Positions 1-7,599 of a stretch of DNA of 64,000 bases are shown here, in pieces. Positions within the stretch are counted from its first letter, which is position 1; every line of letters begins with the position of its first letter. This stretch comes from Saprospiraceae bacterium (GTDB lineage Bacteria > Bacteroidota > Bacteroidia > Chitinophagales > Saprospiraceae). Location: positions 1-64,000 of the forward strand of contig JAHDGJ010000002.1 of the NCBI GenBank assembly GCA_020627705.1, written 5' to 3'. The notes below the pieces were generated by a model. That model saw only the letters and a list, made by a program, of their open reading frames with translations. It did not search any database and had not been told where the DNA came from. A program made the position numbers and the translations under genes.

Positions 1-20
1 GTCCTAGTGGGTCAACAAAG

Positions 21-50
21 AAGCCTTCAGTTTAAACTGAGGGCTTTTCT
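21..50 (+). terminator. Terminator-like hairpin in repeat copy 1
   Basis: AAGCCTTCAG and CTGAGGGCTT form a 10-bp stem with one G-T wobble around a 6-nt loop, followed by TTCTAATTTT. It would end transcription entering from the left edge of the window. Confidence 0.5.
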
Positions 51-198
51 AATTTTAGGATTCGTTGTATGTGATTTAAACACTAGGACTCGAATTCCGC
101 CCACCCGAAGCTGATGCTTCGGTTCCCTCACTTTGGATTGACATTTGGTCAATCCAATCCACCAAAAAGGTGGACCGTTTGGTCATAGGTCAACAAAG

Positions 199-230
199 AA
201 GCCTTCAGTATAAAACTGAGGGCTTTTCTA
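199..230 (+). terminator. Terminator-like hairpin in repeat copy 2
   Basis: The same stem as at 21-46, with a 7-nt loop TATAAAA in place of TTTAAA, followed by TTCTA. The stem is fully conserved while the loop has changed. Confidence 0.5.
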
Positions 231-373
231 ATTTTAGGATTCGTCCTATGGGACTTTAACACTAGGACTCGAATTCTGCCCACCCGAAGCTGATGCTTCG
301 GTTCCCTTACTTAAGATTGACGTTTAGTCAATCTTATCCACCTAAGGTGGACCGTTTTGGTCATGCTAAACAA

Positions 374-407
374 AAAAGCCTTTGCACTATAAGCAAAGGC
401 TTTTGTA
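374..407. terminator. Bidirectional terminator between the repeat array and mscS
   Basis: AAAAGCCTTTGC (374-385) and GCAAAGGCTTTT (393-404) form a perfect 12-bp stem with a 7-nt loop, with A/T runs on both sides. It sits just past the mscS stop on the minus strand and also closes the repeat array on the plus strand. It resembles the two hairpins at 21 and 199 in layout, as if it ended a third, diverged unit. Confidence 0.75.
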
Positions 408-435
408 TTCTTAAAGGTCTTAAAAACCTTGTCCA

Positions 436-1257
436 TTAATTTTGATTTACCACATTCAAATCCATCGTTGGATATGGAATACCAATATTTTGACTGTCAA
501 ATTCTTTTTTCACATTTTCTTGCATATAAAATAATACATCCCAATAATGTTCTGGTTTGCAAAAGGGACGGGTGGCCAAATCAACTGAGCTGTCTCCAAG
601 ATTAGCAACGACCACTCCTTGGGCAGGAACCGGAAGTATATGTGGACACCTTCTTCCAACCTCAAGTATTACTTCTTTTGCCTTATCAATGTTATCATTG
701 TATCCGATACCAAAGGTTAGTTCTACACCAACTTCTCCTTGTCCACTGACATTTGTTATGTCGTTTCCTGTAACATTAGAGTTTCCAATTATTATTCTTT
801 GATTATCTAATGTTTTGAGTGTTGTATTAAAAGCATTGATGCTGTCTACCGTTCCCATGGTTTGATTGCCACCAATTTTGACAAGATCTCCTACTTTAAA
901 CGGTTTAAAAACCATTAACATCACTCCAGAAGCGGCATGTCCCAAAGTCCCATTTAGAGCCATACCTATTCCAACCATTAAGGCACTAAATATTGCTATA
1001 AATGATGTTGTGTTTACTCCAAACATTGCAGCTACTGAGAGCAAAAGCATAATTTTTAAGGCAATGCTCAAAAGAGATCCAAAAAAAGTAGCTAAGGTTT
1101 CGTCGGTGCCAGTACGTTGGATGGCATTTTTGGCAAATTTCACCACACGTGAAATGACCCAAAATCCTACGATGAGCGTTAATATCGCCATTGCTACTTT
1201 TGGAGCATAGTCTATGGCTTTTTGAGTATAGTCTGTGGTCAGTTTTGTTAGATCCAT
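436..1257 (-). CDS. mscS: Small-conductance mechanosensitive channel, MscS family
   Basis: Inner-membrane channel that opens on membrane tension and releases solutes after osmotic downshock. The protein has an N-terminal transmembrane helix (about 15-40), further hydrophobic helices to about residue 120, then the MscS pore-exit and beta domain with FKVGDLVKIGG and TLDNQRIIIGNSN, and an alpha/beta C-terminal region. At about 273 residues it matches E. coli MscS in size. I chose the second in-frame ATG (1257): a TACTTTTG -7-like box at 1273-1280 overlaps the upstream ATG (1275), which would add only MPKFFT. A bidirectional terminator follows at 374-404. It appears to be a single-gene unit. Confidence 0.92.
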   Translation of the reverse strand: MDLTKLTTDYTQKAIDYAPKVAMAILTLIVGFWVISRVVKFAKNAIQRTGTDETLATFFGSLLSIALKIMLLLSVAAMFGVNTTSFIAIFSALMVGIGMALNGTLGHAASGVMLMVFKPFKVGDLVKIGGNQTMGTVDSINAFNTTLKTLDNQRIIIGNSNVTGNDITNVSGQGEVGVELTFGIGYNDNIDKAKEVILEVGRRCPHILPVPAQGVVVANLGDSSVDLATRPFCKPEHYWDVLFYMQENVKKEFDSQNIGIPYPTMDLNVVNQN

Positions 1258-1328
1258 GGTAAAAAATTTAGGCAAAAGTAGTATTTAGAATACAAAAGAA
1301 ATAGGTACTTAAGGATACAGATTGAGGA

Positions 1329-1784
1329 TTAATCCAATTCAATATATTCGATGGGTTCGGTGAGTTGATGTTTTTTATACCAAGCATTAAAGTCCTTTAA
1401 TTCGCCTTGAAGCGTAGAGAAAAGCCAACTCAACAATGTGATATCATCGATATATCCCATAGCTGGTAATAAATCTGGAACGAGATCGATGGGCATGACG
1501 AAGTATACGAGAACTGCAACGACTTTAATCAAACTGTTTTTAGAGATTTGATTGTATTGTCCACTTCCATAATAGTACAATAGATTGGCAATTTGTTTAA
1601 ACTGAGTAATGCTCTGGGTGCCTAATTTTTTCAAACCCCCTGCTTCAGTAGATTTCTTAATGGTCAAAAAGGCCAACCGAACAACTTTTTTGTTTTTGGT
1701 TAAAAGTAAAGCTGCACTTTCAAGAAGACGCCTAAAGATTTTAGAATTTAGAATGTCATCAATTTTGAGGTCCTTGTACTTCAT
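1329..1784 (-). CDS. YkvA/DUF1232-family membrane protein
   Basis: 151 residues. The C-terminal half has the DUF1232 signature, a hydrophobic helix running into the motif MPIDLVPDLLPAMGYIDD (about residues 97-114), as in the YkvA family. The N-terminal half is basic and helical, with no signal peptide. The function of this family is not established; members are small membrane-associated proteins. Upstream lies the large T9SS gene on the same strand (start of this gene to stop of that gene 46 nt), so they could be co-transcribed, but no functional link is evident. Confidence 0.75.
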   Translation of the reverse strand: MKYKDLKIDDILNSKIFRRLLESAALLLTKNKKVVRLAFLTIKKSTEAGGLKKLGTQSITQFKQIANLLYYYGSGQYNQISKNSLIKVVAVLVYFVMPIDLVPDLLPAMGYIDDITLLSWLFSTLQGELKDFNAWYKKHQLTEPIEYIELD

Positions 1785-1830
1785 CTATAATGTAAACAAA
1801 TTAAAACCGAGTAAAGATTCCAAAGACAGC

Positions 1831-4800
1831 TTACAATTTTAAAATTTGTTTCATTACAATTTGAGTATTTCCTCTAATTCTTAAGTAAAAGATGCCTCGA
1901 GGCATACTCGAATGTAGTAAGTTGATTTCAAGTAAATTATTTCCAACGGTACTTTCGCGTTTAAATGATTTTATGGCTTTTCCATGAATATCAATCAATT
2001 CAAGTGTGAGTTCTTCGTTATGCTCACTATGATATGAGACATTGAGAATATCTCGAGTGGGGTTTGGAAATATGTTAAAATCGTCACTAGCAAAGGCCTC
2101 ATCCTGGTCAAAGCTGCTTAAATCAAGAGGAGCAACTTCAAGTTTTCGATTTTCATTTATCACGTACATTTCATCAAGAAATTCATCGTGTAGCAGAGAT
2201 AATTCAATTGGATTTTGACTTGATTTAATTGAAAATAAAATTTGACCTTTTTTTATTTCTTTTTCTGATTGGTTCCAACTGATTTTTAAGCCCTTGGAAT
2301 CAATATGTACATGGCTCATGTTAAGGTCAAATACTCCGGGTTGGATGTCTTTAAACGCAGTATGGTCAAGTTTTAGATTTAGTTGTAATCCGGCAACCAC
2401 AGCTTGTTTGGATGCTATAAAATGAATCAGTACTTGCTCCGATTCTGGAACATTTTCAATTTGAGTTTGCAGTACCACCTCTTGTGTCGATCTAAATTGC
2501 AATTGATCGTTGGCATAAGCCTCAGAAGAAAAATCAATATCTCCTATTTTTATGCCTTCAAAATTAATCTCTTGAAACGTAGACGAAACTTCAAGTTGTT
2601 CTTGTTTATCCCAAGGAGATTCCGTGCCTTGTTGGGCTTGGAAAAACCTCCAACTCGTATTATTTGGAAAATCAGTATGAATACCCAAAATGACCTTTCT
2701 TAGTTCTATTAGATCTAATGCCGTTATGCTATTGCTTTTATTTATATCTGCGGCAATGAATTGAGCTTGTACGTCAAAATTTTGAATGCCCAGTAAATGC
2801 TTTTGAATTAGAATTAAATCAAGGGTTGAAACCCCATCCATTACATCTTTATTAGATCTTGCCTGAACAGTATATTGGGTAGAAGACAATAAATCATCAA
2901 AGGCATAAAAACCATCTTCATTTGTTTCTGTCCAATATGCTTGATCGTTATGCGTAAGCGATACAGAGACATTAGGCATTTCTACTTGAGTCAAAGAAGT
3001 TATTCTGCCATTTAATTGTGCATTGATATCAGTTTCATAGGCCTTAATAGCAAGTTGATCGATTTCCCAAGCAGTAATAGGAGAGGGATTGCCAACCACG
3101 CAATAGGGGAGTAGTTCAAAAACGAGAATTCCATCTTCTTCAAATTCAAAATCTAAGTTGGAACTAAAGTCAAAAACTTGCTCTGTCCAATCAAGGTTTG
3201 TAGGAAGATCTTCTTGAAAAAATATTTCGATGCCATCTCGTAGAATGCGCAGGGCATATGAGGTCGGGTAATTGTTTAGTCCGGTACCTCCAGAAGCCCA
3301 ACTAAAAAATTCGGGCCCTTTTTCAAAAAAGGACAGTTCGGTCAAAACAAATACTTTTCCGTCTTTAGGCGCAATTTCTAGTTGGAATTGCAATGTATAG
3401 TCAGAAGTAGGATCGTATGTACAAGATGGCATAGACGAAATACACATGGCAAGATTGCCATCAACTCCTTGAGTACATGAATGATCATAATTTTCGTCAC
3501 GAGATAAGATGCTCGCATCTAACACGGTAAACTCTAAAGGGCTAGGATAAGAAGGAGTCATTTCTCCAAATCCGTCATTGGTAGAACAGTTTTCTAAATC
3601 ATATAGCACCACGGTCTCAGGTAGTGGCAAGACTTCAAGTGAAATATTGAGTATACTGTCGCAACCATTACTGGCAATCAAAACTTGAGAATAGTCTCCA
3701 GTGTCAAAATAACTTTCTCCATTGAAGACTAACGAATCTCCTTCAAAAATGGTAAAGGATTGAAAAGACTCAGAAACAGGTATAACGGTAAAAAAGAGTT
3801 GTACCGTGCTGTCGCAGCCATTAGCATTGGATAAGCCAAAAAAGTATTCTCCAGAAGTATCCAAAATTTGACCCTGATACTCGAAGATTTCGTTTTCGCA
3901 TGTTTTTTCTTCAAGCGTGGTAAAAGAATCGGGGTTTACTTCTAATTCGACAAAAGTTGTGCTGTCGCATCCCATCGTGGTCTGTTCTTCAAAAATATAT
4001 GTTCCCGCCTCGGTTAAAAATTCACCATTAAAGACTATGGTGTCGTTTTCGCAAATGTTTTCGAACAGGTACATTTCGAAATCTGGATTCTCTTCAATAT
4101 TGATTTGAAGTATACTGTCGCATCCTTCGCTGGTTGATAGTTCTTGTAAGTAAGTTCCCGCAGATTCAAAGATTTCTCCATTTATTTCTATCACTTCTCC
4201 AGAGCAAATTTCTACATTTTGAATTTCTTCAAAAGCGGGCAATACCTCTAAGGCTATATTTATTATGCTGTCACAGCCGTCAAGCGTTTGTAGCATTTGA
4301 GTGTAAGAACCAGCACTATCGTACACCTCATCATTGACCTCAATAAAGGAGCCCTCACAAATAGAGTAAGATTCTTCAATTTCAAAGCTTTGTAAAGCAT
4401 CGATAACTATTAGAACAGTACTGTCGCATCCGTCTTGCGTTTGCAACACTTGGGTAAACTCTCCAGGTTCATCGTATTCAGTTCCATTTATTTCTATGGA
4501 GGATCCGTCACAAATAGAGTATGCTTCTTCTGTTTCAACATTGGGTAAGACATCTACAACAATATAGACCAAACTATCACATCCTGTAGCTGTTGTAAAT
4601 TGCTGTTCGTAAGTGCCAGGTTCTGAAAAGACTTCGTTATTGACTTCTATGGTTTCCCCTTGACAAATGGTATATTCTAAAGCTTCACTAACCCCAGCAT
4701 AACAAAAACTGAAATTATCAAGCCCAAGACCAAAAACAACACCATCGGGTCTTGTTCCAGTAAATTTGATTTGACTTACCACGCCGGTGCAATTCCCAAA

Positions 4801-5316
4801 ACTAAAGCCCCAACAAGTGGCTCTACCATCTCCTGTATTTGGGTCACCAGCCATGATGGTCTCAGAGAGGATAAGATTTCCAGAAACTCCAAAGGCCTCT
4901 ATTAAAAATTCTTCTGGTCCGTCCATGTCTAAAATGCATCCCGAAAAACTGTCTATGGGCGTAGAAAAATTTAGGATTACAGGAACGGCATTGGCATCGA
5001 CATATATTCCGTCGTCTGTCAAAAACCAATTTCCAACTAAAGCTGCATCAATAGGATTAGGGGTGTCAGGACCGAACCCACTCCCAAAAGCAAATGGGCT
5101 GGCACCTCCTACTTCTGCCAATACAGGAGCTCCCCCGCCTTCAACTTCAAAAGAAAGTCCAAACGAAGCTTCAAATTGGTCACTAATTTCTAAGCCTTCA
5201 AAAAGCATAAGTCCTTCTATGTTTTCAAAATCTAAGTTTAAGCATCCAGTGATGGTATCTTGAGAAAACGCATTAAAAGAAAGCGTAACAATTAGGGCAC
5301 AGTAGAGATATCTCAT
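1831..5316 (-). CDS. Large T9SS-secreted protein with seven GCDS repeats, dockerin-like pair and sorting domain
   Basis: 1161 residues. A signal peptide (MRYLYCALIVTLSFNAFSQ) is followed by a beta-sandwich-like region (about 20-210). Seven tandem repeats of about 51 residues follow (about 212-570), each with a Cys near its start (I-C-x-G-E/D) and a conserved GCDS near its end. Next come a second beta-sandwich (about 575-765) and a carboxypeptidase-regulatory-like domain (about 770-815). Two dockerin-type segments follow (DVMDGVSTLDL and DINKSNSITALDL, about 815-875), then a cohesin-like region (about 950-1070). The protein ends in a T9SS type A sorting domain with FPNPTRDILNVS and a C-terminal MKQILKL. 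It is predicted to be exported and anchored or released at the cell surface. The ligand is unknown. Confidence 0.88.
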   Translation of the reverse strand: MRYLYCALIVTLSFNAFSQDTITGCLNLDFENIEGLMLFEGLEISDQFEASFGLSFEVEGGGAPVLAEVGGASPFAFGSGFGPDTPNPIDAALVGNWFLTDDGIYVDANAVPVILNFSTPIDSFSGCILDMDGPEEFLIEAFGVSGNLILSETIMAGDPNTGDGRATCWGFSFGNCTGVVSQIKFTGTRPDGVVFGLGLDNFSFCYAGVSEALEYTICQGETIEVNNEVFSEPGTYEQQFTTATGCDSLVYIVVDVLPNVETEEAYSICDGSSIEINGTEYDEPGEFTQVLQTQDGCDSTVLIVIDALQSFEIEESYSICEGSFIEVNDEVYDSAGSYTQMLQTLDGCDSIINIALEVLPAFEEIQNVEICSGEVIEINGEIFESAGTYLQELSTSEGCDSILQINIEENPDFEMYLFENICENDTIVFNGEFLTEAGTYIFEEQTTMGCDSTTFVELEVNPDSFTTLEEKTCENEIFEYQGQILDTSGEYFFGLSNANGCDSTVQLFFTVIPVSESFQSFTIFEGDSLVFNGESYFDTGDYSQVLIASNGCDSILNISLEVLPLPETVVLYDLENCSTNDGFGEMTPSYPSPLEFTVLDASILSRDENYDHSCTQGVDGNLAMCISSMPSCTYDPTSDYTLQFQLEIAPKDGKVFVLTELSFFEKGPEFFSWASGGTGLNNYPTSYALRILRDGIEIFFQEDLPTNLDWTEQVFDFSSNLDFEFEEDGILVFELLPYCVVGNPSPITAWEIDQLAIKAYETDINAQLNGRITSLTQVEMPNVSVSLTHNDQAYWTETNEDGFYAFDDLLSSTQYTVQARSNKDVMDGVSTLDLILIQKHLLGIQNFDVQAQFIAADINKSNSITALDLIELRKVILGIHTDFPNNTSWRFFQAQQGTESPWDKQEQLEVSSTFQEINFEGIKIGDIDFSSEAYANDQLQFRSTQEVVLQTQIENVPESEQVLIHFIASKQAVVAGLQLNLKLDHTAFKDIQPGVFDLNMSHVHIDSKGLKISWNQSEKEIKKGQILFSIKSSQNPIELSLLHDEFLDEMYVINENRKLEVAPLDLSSFDQDEAFASDDFNIFPNPTRDILNVSYHSEHNEELTLELIDIHGKAIKSFKRESTVGNNLLEINLLHSSMPRGIFYLRIRGNTQIVMKQILKL

Positions 5317-5347
5317 GTTGAGTAATTAATGTAGACTAGGTTCTTAT

Positions 5348-5390
5348 TTTAAAGCTGCTTTAAAGTAAGTATATAAGTTGTTTTATATAT
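5348..5390. promoter_or_regulatory. Two dyads upstream of the T9SS gene
   Basis: A 17-nt perfect inverted repeat TTTAAAGC-T-GCTTTAAA (5348-5364) lies 32 nt upstream of the T9SS gene start. An AT-rich dyad TATATAA...TTTATATA follows at about 5370-5390. The gap separates the T9SS gene from the mtaB stop codon. These could be operators or part of a weak terminator for mtaB; neither has a U-tract typical of strong terminators. Confidence 0.3.
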
Positions 5391-5415
5391 GAAAAGCAAC
5401 CCTAAAATTTAGGAT

Positions 5416-6735
5416 TTATAAGGATTCCACCAATCCAGACTCTTTGATAATATCCAGAGAAAAAGGAAATTCAAAATTGATTTTCTCAAGTTCTAAAGCA
5501 GATTCAACTTTGATGTAGTTGTCGGTAAATCCTGTCATTAGGTTTTCTTTCTTGCTTTTTTCGAAAAGGACATTGCGCACAGACCCTAAATGCTCCTCAT
5601 AGAATTTTCTTTTCTTCTTTTCAGATAAGATGGTCAACATCTTATTTCGCTCTCTTCTTACCTCCATTGGAACAATTTCGGCTTTGTTTGCCGCAAGGGT
5701 GTTTGCTCTTTCGGAATAAGTGAACACATGTAGGTAGGAAATGTCCAGTTCGTTTAGAAAGTGGTAGGTCTTTAAAAATTCTTCTTCAGTTTCGCCAGGA
5801 AACCCTACAATCACATCTACGCCAATACAGCAATGGGGCATCAGGCTTTTGATCTTTGCCACTCGTTCGATATATAACTTGGATTTATATCTTCTTTGCA
5901 TCGCTTTAAGCATGGCATCCGATCCAGACTGCAAAGGCATATGAAAATGAGGAACGAAGGACTTTGAATGGGCAACAAATTCTATGATTTCATCTGTACA
6001 AAGATTAGGTTCGATGGAAGAAATTCGGAACCGTGAAATGTTCTCTACCTGATCCAATGCTTTGATGAGCTCGAGAAAAGTACCATTTGATCTCTCGCGT
6101 TCACCATTATTTTCTGTCAAACCAAAATCGCCAATGTTGACTCCTGTAAGGACGATTTCTTTGACACCTGTATTTCCAATTTGAATGGCATTCTGTACAA
6201 TGTTATCGATGGTGTCTGATCTGCTTTTTCCTCTTGCCAAAGGGATAGTACAAAAGCTACATTTATAATCACAACCGTCTTGGACTTTTAAGAAACTTCT
6301 GGTCCGATCGCCAATCGAGAAACTTGATTCGAAATGAGATAAGGTTTGTAATTCGCCGGCTTTGATCATTCCACTTTCACTAGTGGCTGAAAGCTCGTCT
6401 ATGTAGTTAAGAATGTTAAACTTCTCTGTTGCACCCAATACCAAATCTACTCCTTCAATATCTGCGATTTCTTTTGGCTTGAGTTGGGCATAACAACCAA
6501 TGACTACAACCCTGGCATTTGAGTTTTGTTTTAGCGCCGAACGTACTGCTTTTCTACACTTTCGATCTGCAAAATCAGTCACCGAACAAGTATTTAGTAC
6601 ATATATATCTGCAGGATCAGAATAAGGTACAGTAAGATAACCATGCCCTTCGAATTGTCTTCGAATGGAGGAGGTCTCGGAGAAATTTAGCTTGCACCCG
6701 AGGGTTTGAAAAGCAACAGTTCTTTGCGTAGCCAT
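5416..6735 (-). CDS. mtaB: tRNA (t6A37) methylthiotransferase MtaB
   Basis: Radical SAM enzyme that adds a methylthio group to N6-threonylcarbamoyladenosine at tRNA position 37. The N-terminal UPF0004 domain supplies three cysteines for the auxiliary iron-sulfur cluster (C14 in TLGCKLN, C50 in NTCSVTD, C81 in GCYAQ). The radical SAM motif is C155-x3-C159-x2-C162 in GCDYKCSFC. The C-terminal TRAM-like stretch (about 385-425) includes GFTDNYIKV. The TLGCKLN and NTCSVT motifs separate MtaB from MiaB and RimO. The length of 439 residues is normal. The start is the ATG directly before AFQTLGCK; a TATTTTTG -7 box lies 11 nt upstream. Confidence 0.93.
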   Translation of the reverse strand: MATQRTVAFQTLGCKLNFSETSSIRRQFEGHGYLTVPYSDPADIYVLNTCSVTDFADRKCRKAVRSALKQNSNARVVVIGCYAQLKPKEIADIEGVDLVLGATEKFNILNYIDELSATSESGMIKAGELQTLSHFESSFSIGDRTRSFLKVQDGCDYKCSFCTIPLARGKSRSDTIDNIVQNAIQIGNTGVKEIVLTGVNIGDFGLTENNGERERSNGTFLELIKALDQVENISRFRISSIEPNLCTDEIIEFVAHSKSFVPHFHMPLQSGSDAMLKAMQRRYKSKLYIERVAKIKSLMPHCCIGVDVIVGFPGETEEEFLKTYHFLNELDISYLHVFTYSERANTLAANKAEIVPMEVRRERNKMLTILSEKKKRKFYEEHLGSVRNVLFEKSKKENLMTGFTDNYIKVESALELEKINFEFPFSLDIIKESGLVESL

Positions 6736-6746
6736 AGTTGGGATGC

Positions 6747-6754
6747 AAAAATAG
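6747..6754 (-). promoter_or_regulatory. Bacteroidota-type -7 box of mtaB
   Basis: TATTTTTG on the minus strand fits TAnnTTTG exactly. The best -33 candidate is TTTA, 18 nt further upstream, one base off TTTG. The predicted 5' UTR is only a few bases long. Confidence 0.4.
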
Positions 6755-6837
6755 GGTAAACTTTAGGTATTTAAATTGTCCATGATCTAAAAACCATATG
6801 GATGTTTTGCCTGTATCATATAGTAAACACACATTTT

Positions 6838-7209
6838 ATGCGTATCAATAAAAAGATCATTCTTACCTGCTGTATTTTAGGCATAGCTTCGTTTATGGCA
6901 AAAGCCGAAATTTACACCCATTTTAACTTTGAACCGGTTGAGTATGTTTTAAATAAGAAAGAAAAGAAAAGCTTTACTCTTCGAAACAATTCTTTGAAAT
7001 CCATACCACTCATCATCCCTGGAGTAATGAATCCAAATTTGTCTCCTATGTCAAATAGTGGGGTAACCCTACGTATTGGGCAAAACATTTACTTTAAGGT
7101 TAAAAGAAAGAAATACCTCTTACTTACAGTTGATGAGCAGATTGAGAATGGATCAACAATCATAGTAAATCAGCTTATTAAAGCTCGAAAAAAGGAATTA
7201 GGTTTGTAA
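6838..7209 (+). CDS. Small secreted protein of unknown function
   Basis: About 123 residues from the ATG at 6838, chosen because it opens a good signal peptide (MRINKKIILTCCILGIASFMAKA). An upstream in-frame ATG at 6802 would put 12 hydrophilic residues in front. The mature part is basic and beta-rich, with segments such as KKSFTLRNNSLKSIPLIIPGVMNPN and IGQNIYFKVKRKKYLLLTV, so a periplasmic or surface beta protein is plausible. I do not recognise a family. It is followed 12 nt later by the GroES-like gene, so the two may be co-transcribed. Confidence 0.7.
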   Translation: MRINKKIILTCCILGIASFMAKAEIYTHFNFEPVEYVLNKKEKKSFTLRNNSLKSIPLIIPGVMNPNLSPMSNSGVTLRIGQNIYFKVKRKKYLLLTVDEQIENGSTIIVNQLIKARKKELGL

Positions 7210-7221
7210 AAAAGTGTTCCT

Positions 7222-7599
7222 ATGATTTTTGCCGGCGATAATGCTTTAAAAAAAATCTTAATTATTGGCGATAAGGTATTGATCAAACCGACTAAGGGTG
7301 AAGAAAAGACAAAATCAGGCTTGCTTCTTCCTCCAGGCGTTCGAGAAAAAGATCAAGTGCTCAAAGGCTACGTAATGAAAACGGGTCCTGGATATGTATT
7401 GCCAGTTCCAGTAGAGAACGAAGCTTGGAAACCGGAAGACGAACAAATCAAATATATTCCACTACAAGCCAAAGAAGGAGATTTAGCGATTTTTTTGGTT
7501 AATGCAGCAACCGAGATAAAGTACGAGCACGAAAAGTATTTTATCGTACCTCACAATGCTATTCTTTTACTCGAACGAGCAGAGGATCTAGAGTTTTAG
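7222..7599 (+). CDS. GroES-like co-chaperonin paralogue
   Basis: 125 residues with a Cpn10 fold. ILIIGDKVLIKPTKGEEKTKSGLLLPPG matches the N-terminal strand and start of the mobile loop of GroES, and GYVMKTGPGY and YFIVPHNAILLLE match the later strands. It is longer than typical GroES (about 95 residues) because of an insertion around residues 65-85 (VENEAWKPEDEQIKYIPL). No groEL is adjacent, so it is probably an extra, divergent GroES paralogue rather than the main chaperonin cap. Its stop codon overlaps the stop codon of the convergent SMP-30 gene. Confidence 0.8.
   Translation: MIFAGDNALKKILIIGDKVLIKPTKGEEKTKSGLLLPPGVREKDQVLKGYVMKTGPGYVLPVPVENEAWKPEDEQIKYIPLQAKEGDLAIFLVNAATEIKYEHEKYFIVPHNAILLLERAEDLEF

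Larger units (their letters stand above)
11..366. repeat. Two tandem copies of a 178-bp stem-loop-rich unit
   Basis: Two near-identical units start at 11 and 189 (both open GTCAACAAAG), so the period is 178 bp. Each unit holds the same ordered stem-loops. In copy 1 these are a terminator-like hairpin (21-46), CCGAAGC-TGAT-GCTTCGG (105-122), a 10-bp stem TTGGATTGAC/GTCAATCCAA (133-157) and TCCACC/GGTGGA (158-174). A GACC/GGTC pairing (173-184) competes with the last stem. In copy 2 the 10-bp stem is TAAGATTGAC/GTCAATCTTA (312-336): two base pairs changed on both arms, so pairing is kept. The remaining loops differ in length while stems are kept. No open reading frame explains it. Read from about 82 and 260 rightward, each unit would be a roughly 150-nt RNA ending in a terminator. 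I infer a structured RNA or a palindromic intergenic repeat; the family is not recognised. Confidence 0.8.

Noticed and set aside
1-366. tRNA genes in the repeat region
   Set aside because: T-loop-like TTCGAGTCC is present but the T-stem, anticodon arm and acceptor stem do not form a cloverleaf.
3600-4620. Regular 153-bp DNA periodicity as a possible CRISPR or satellite array
   Set aside because: The period is explained by the seven 51-residue protein repeats of the T9SS protein and lies in frame.
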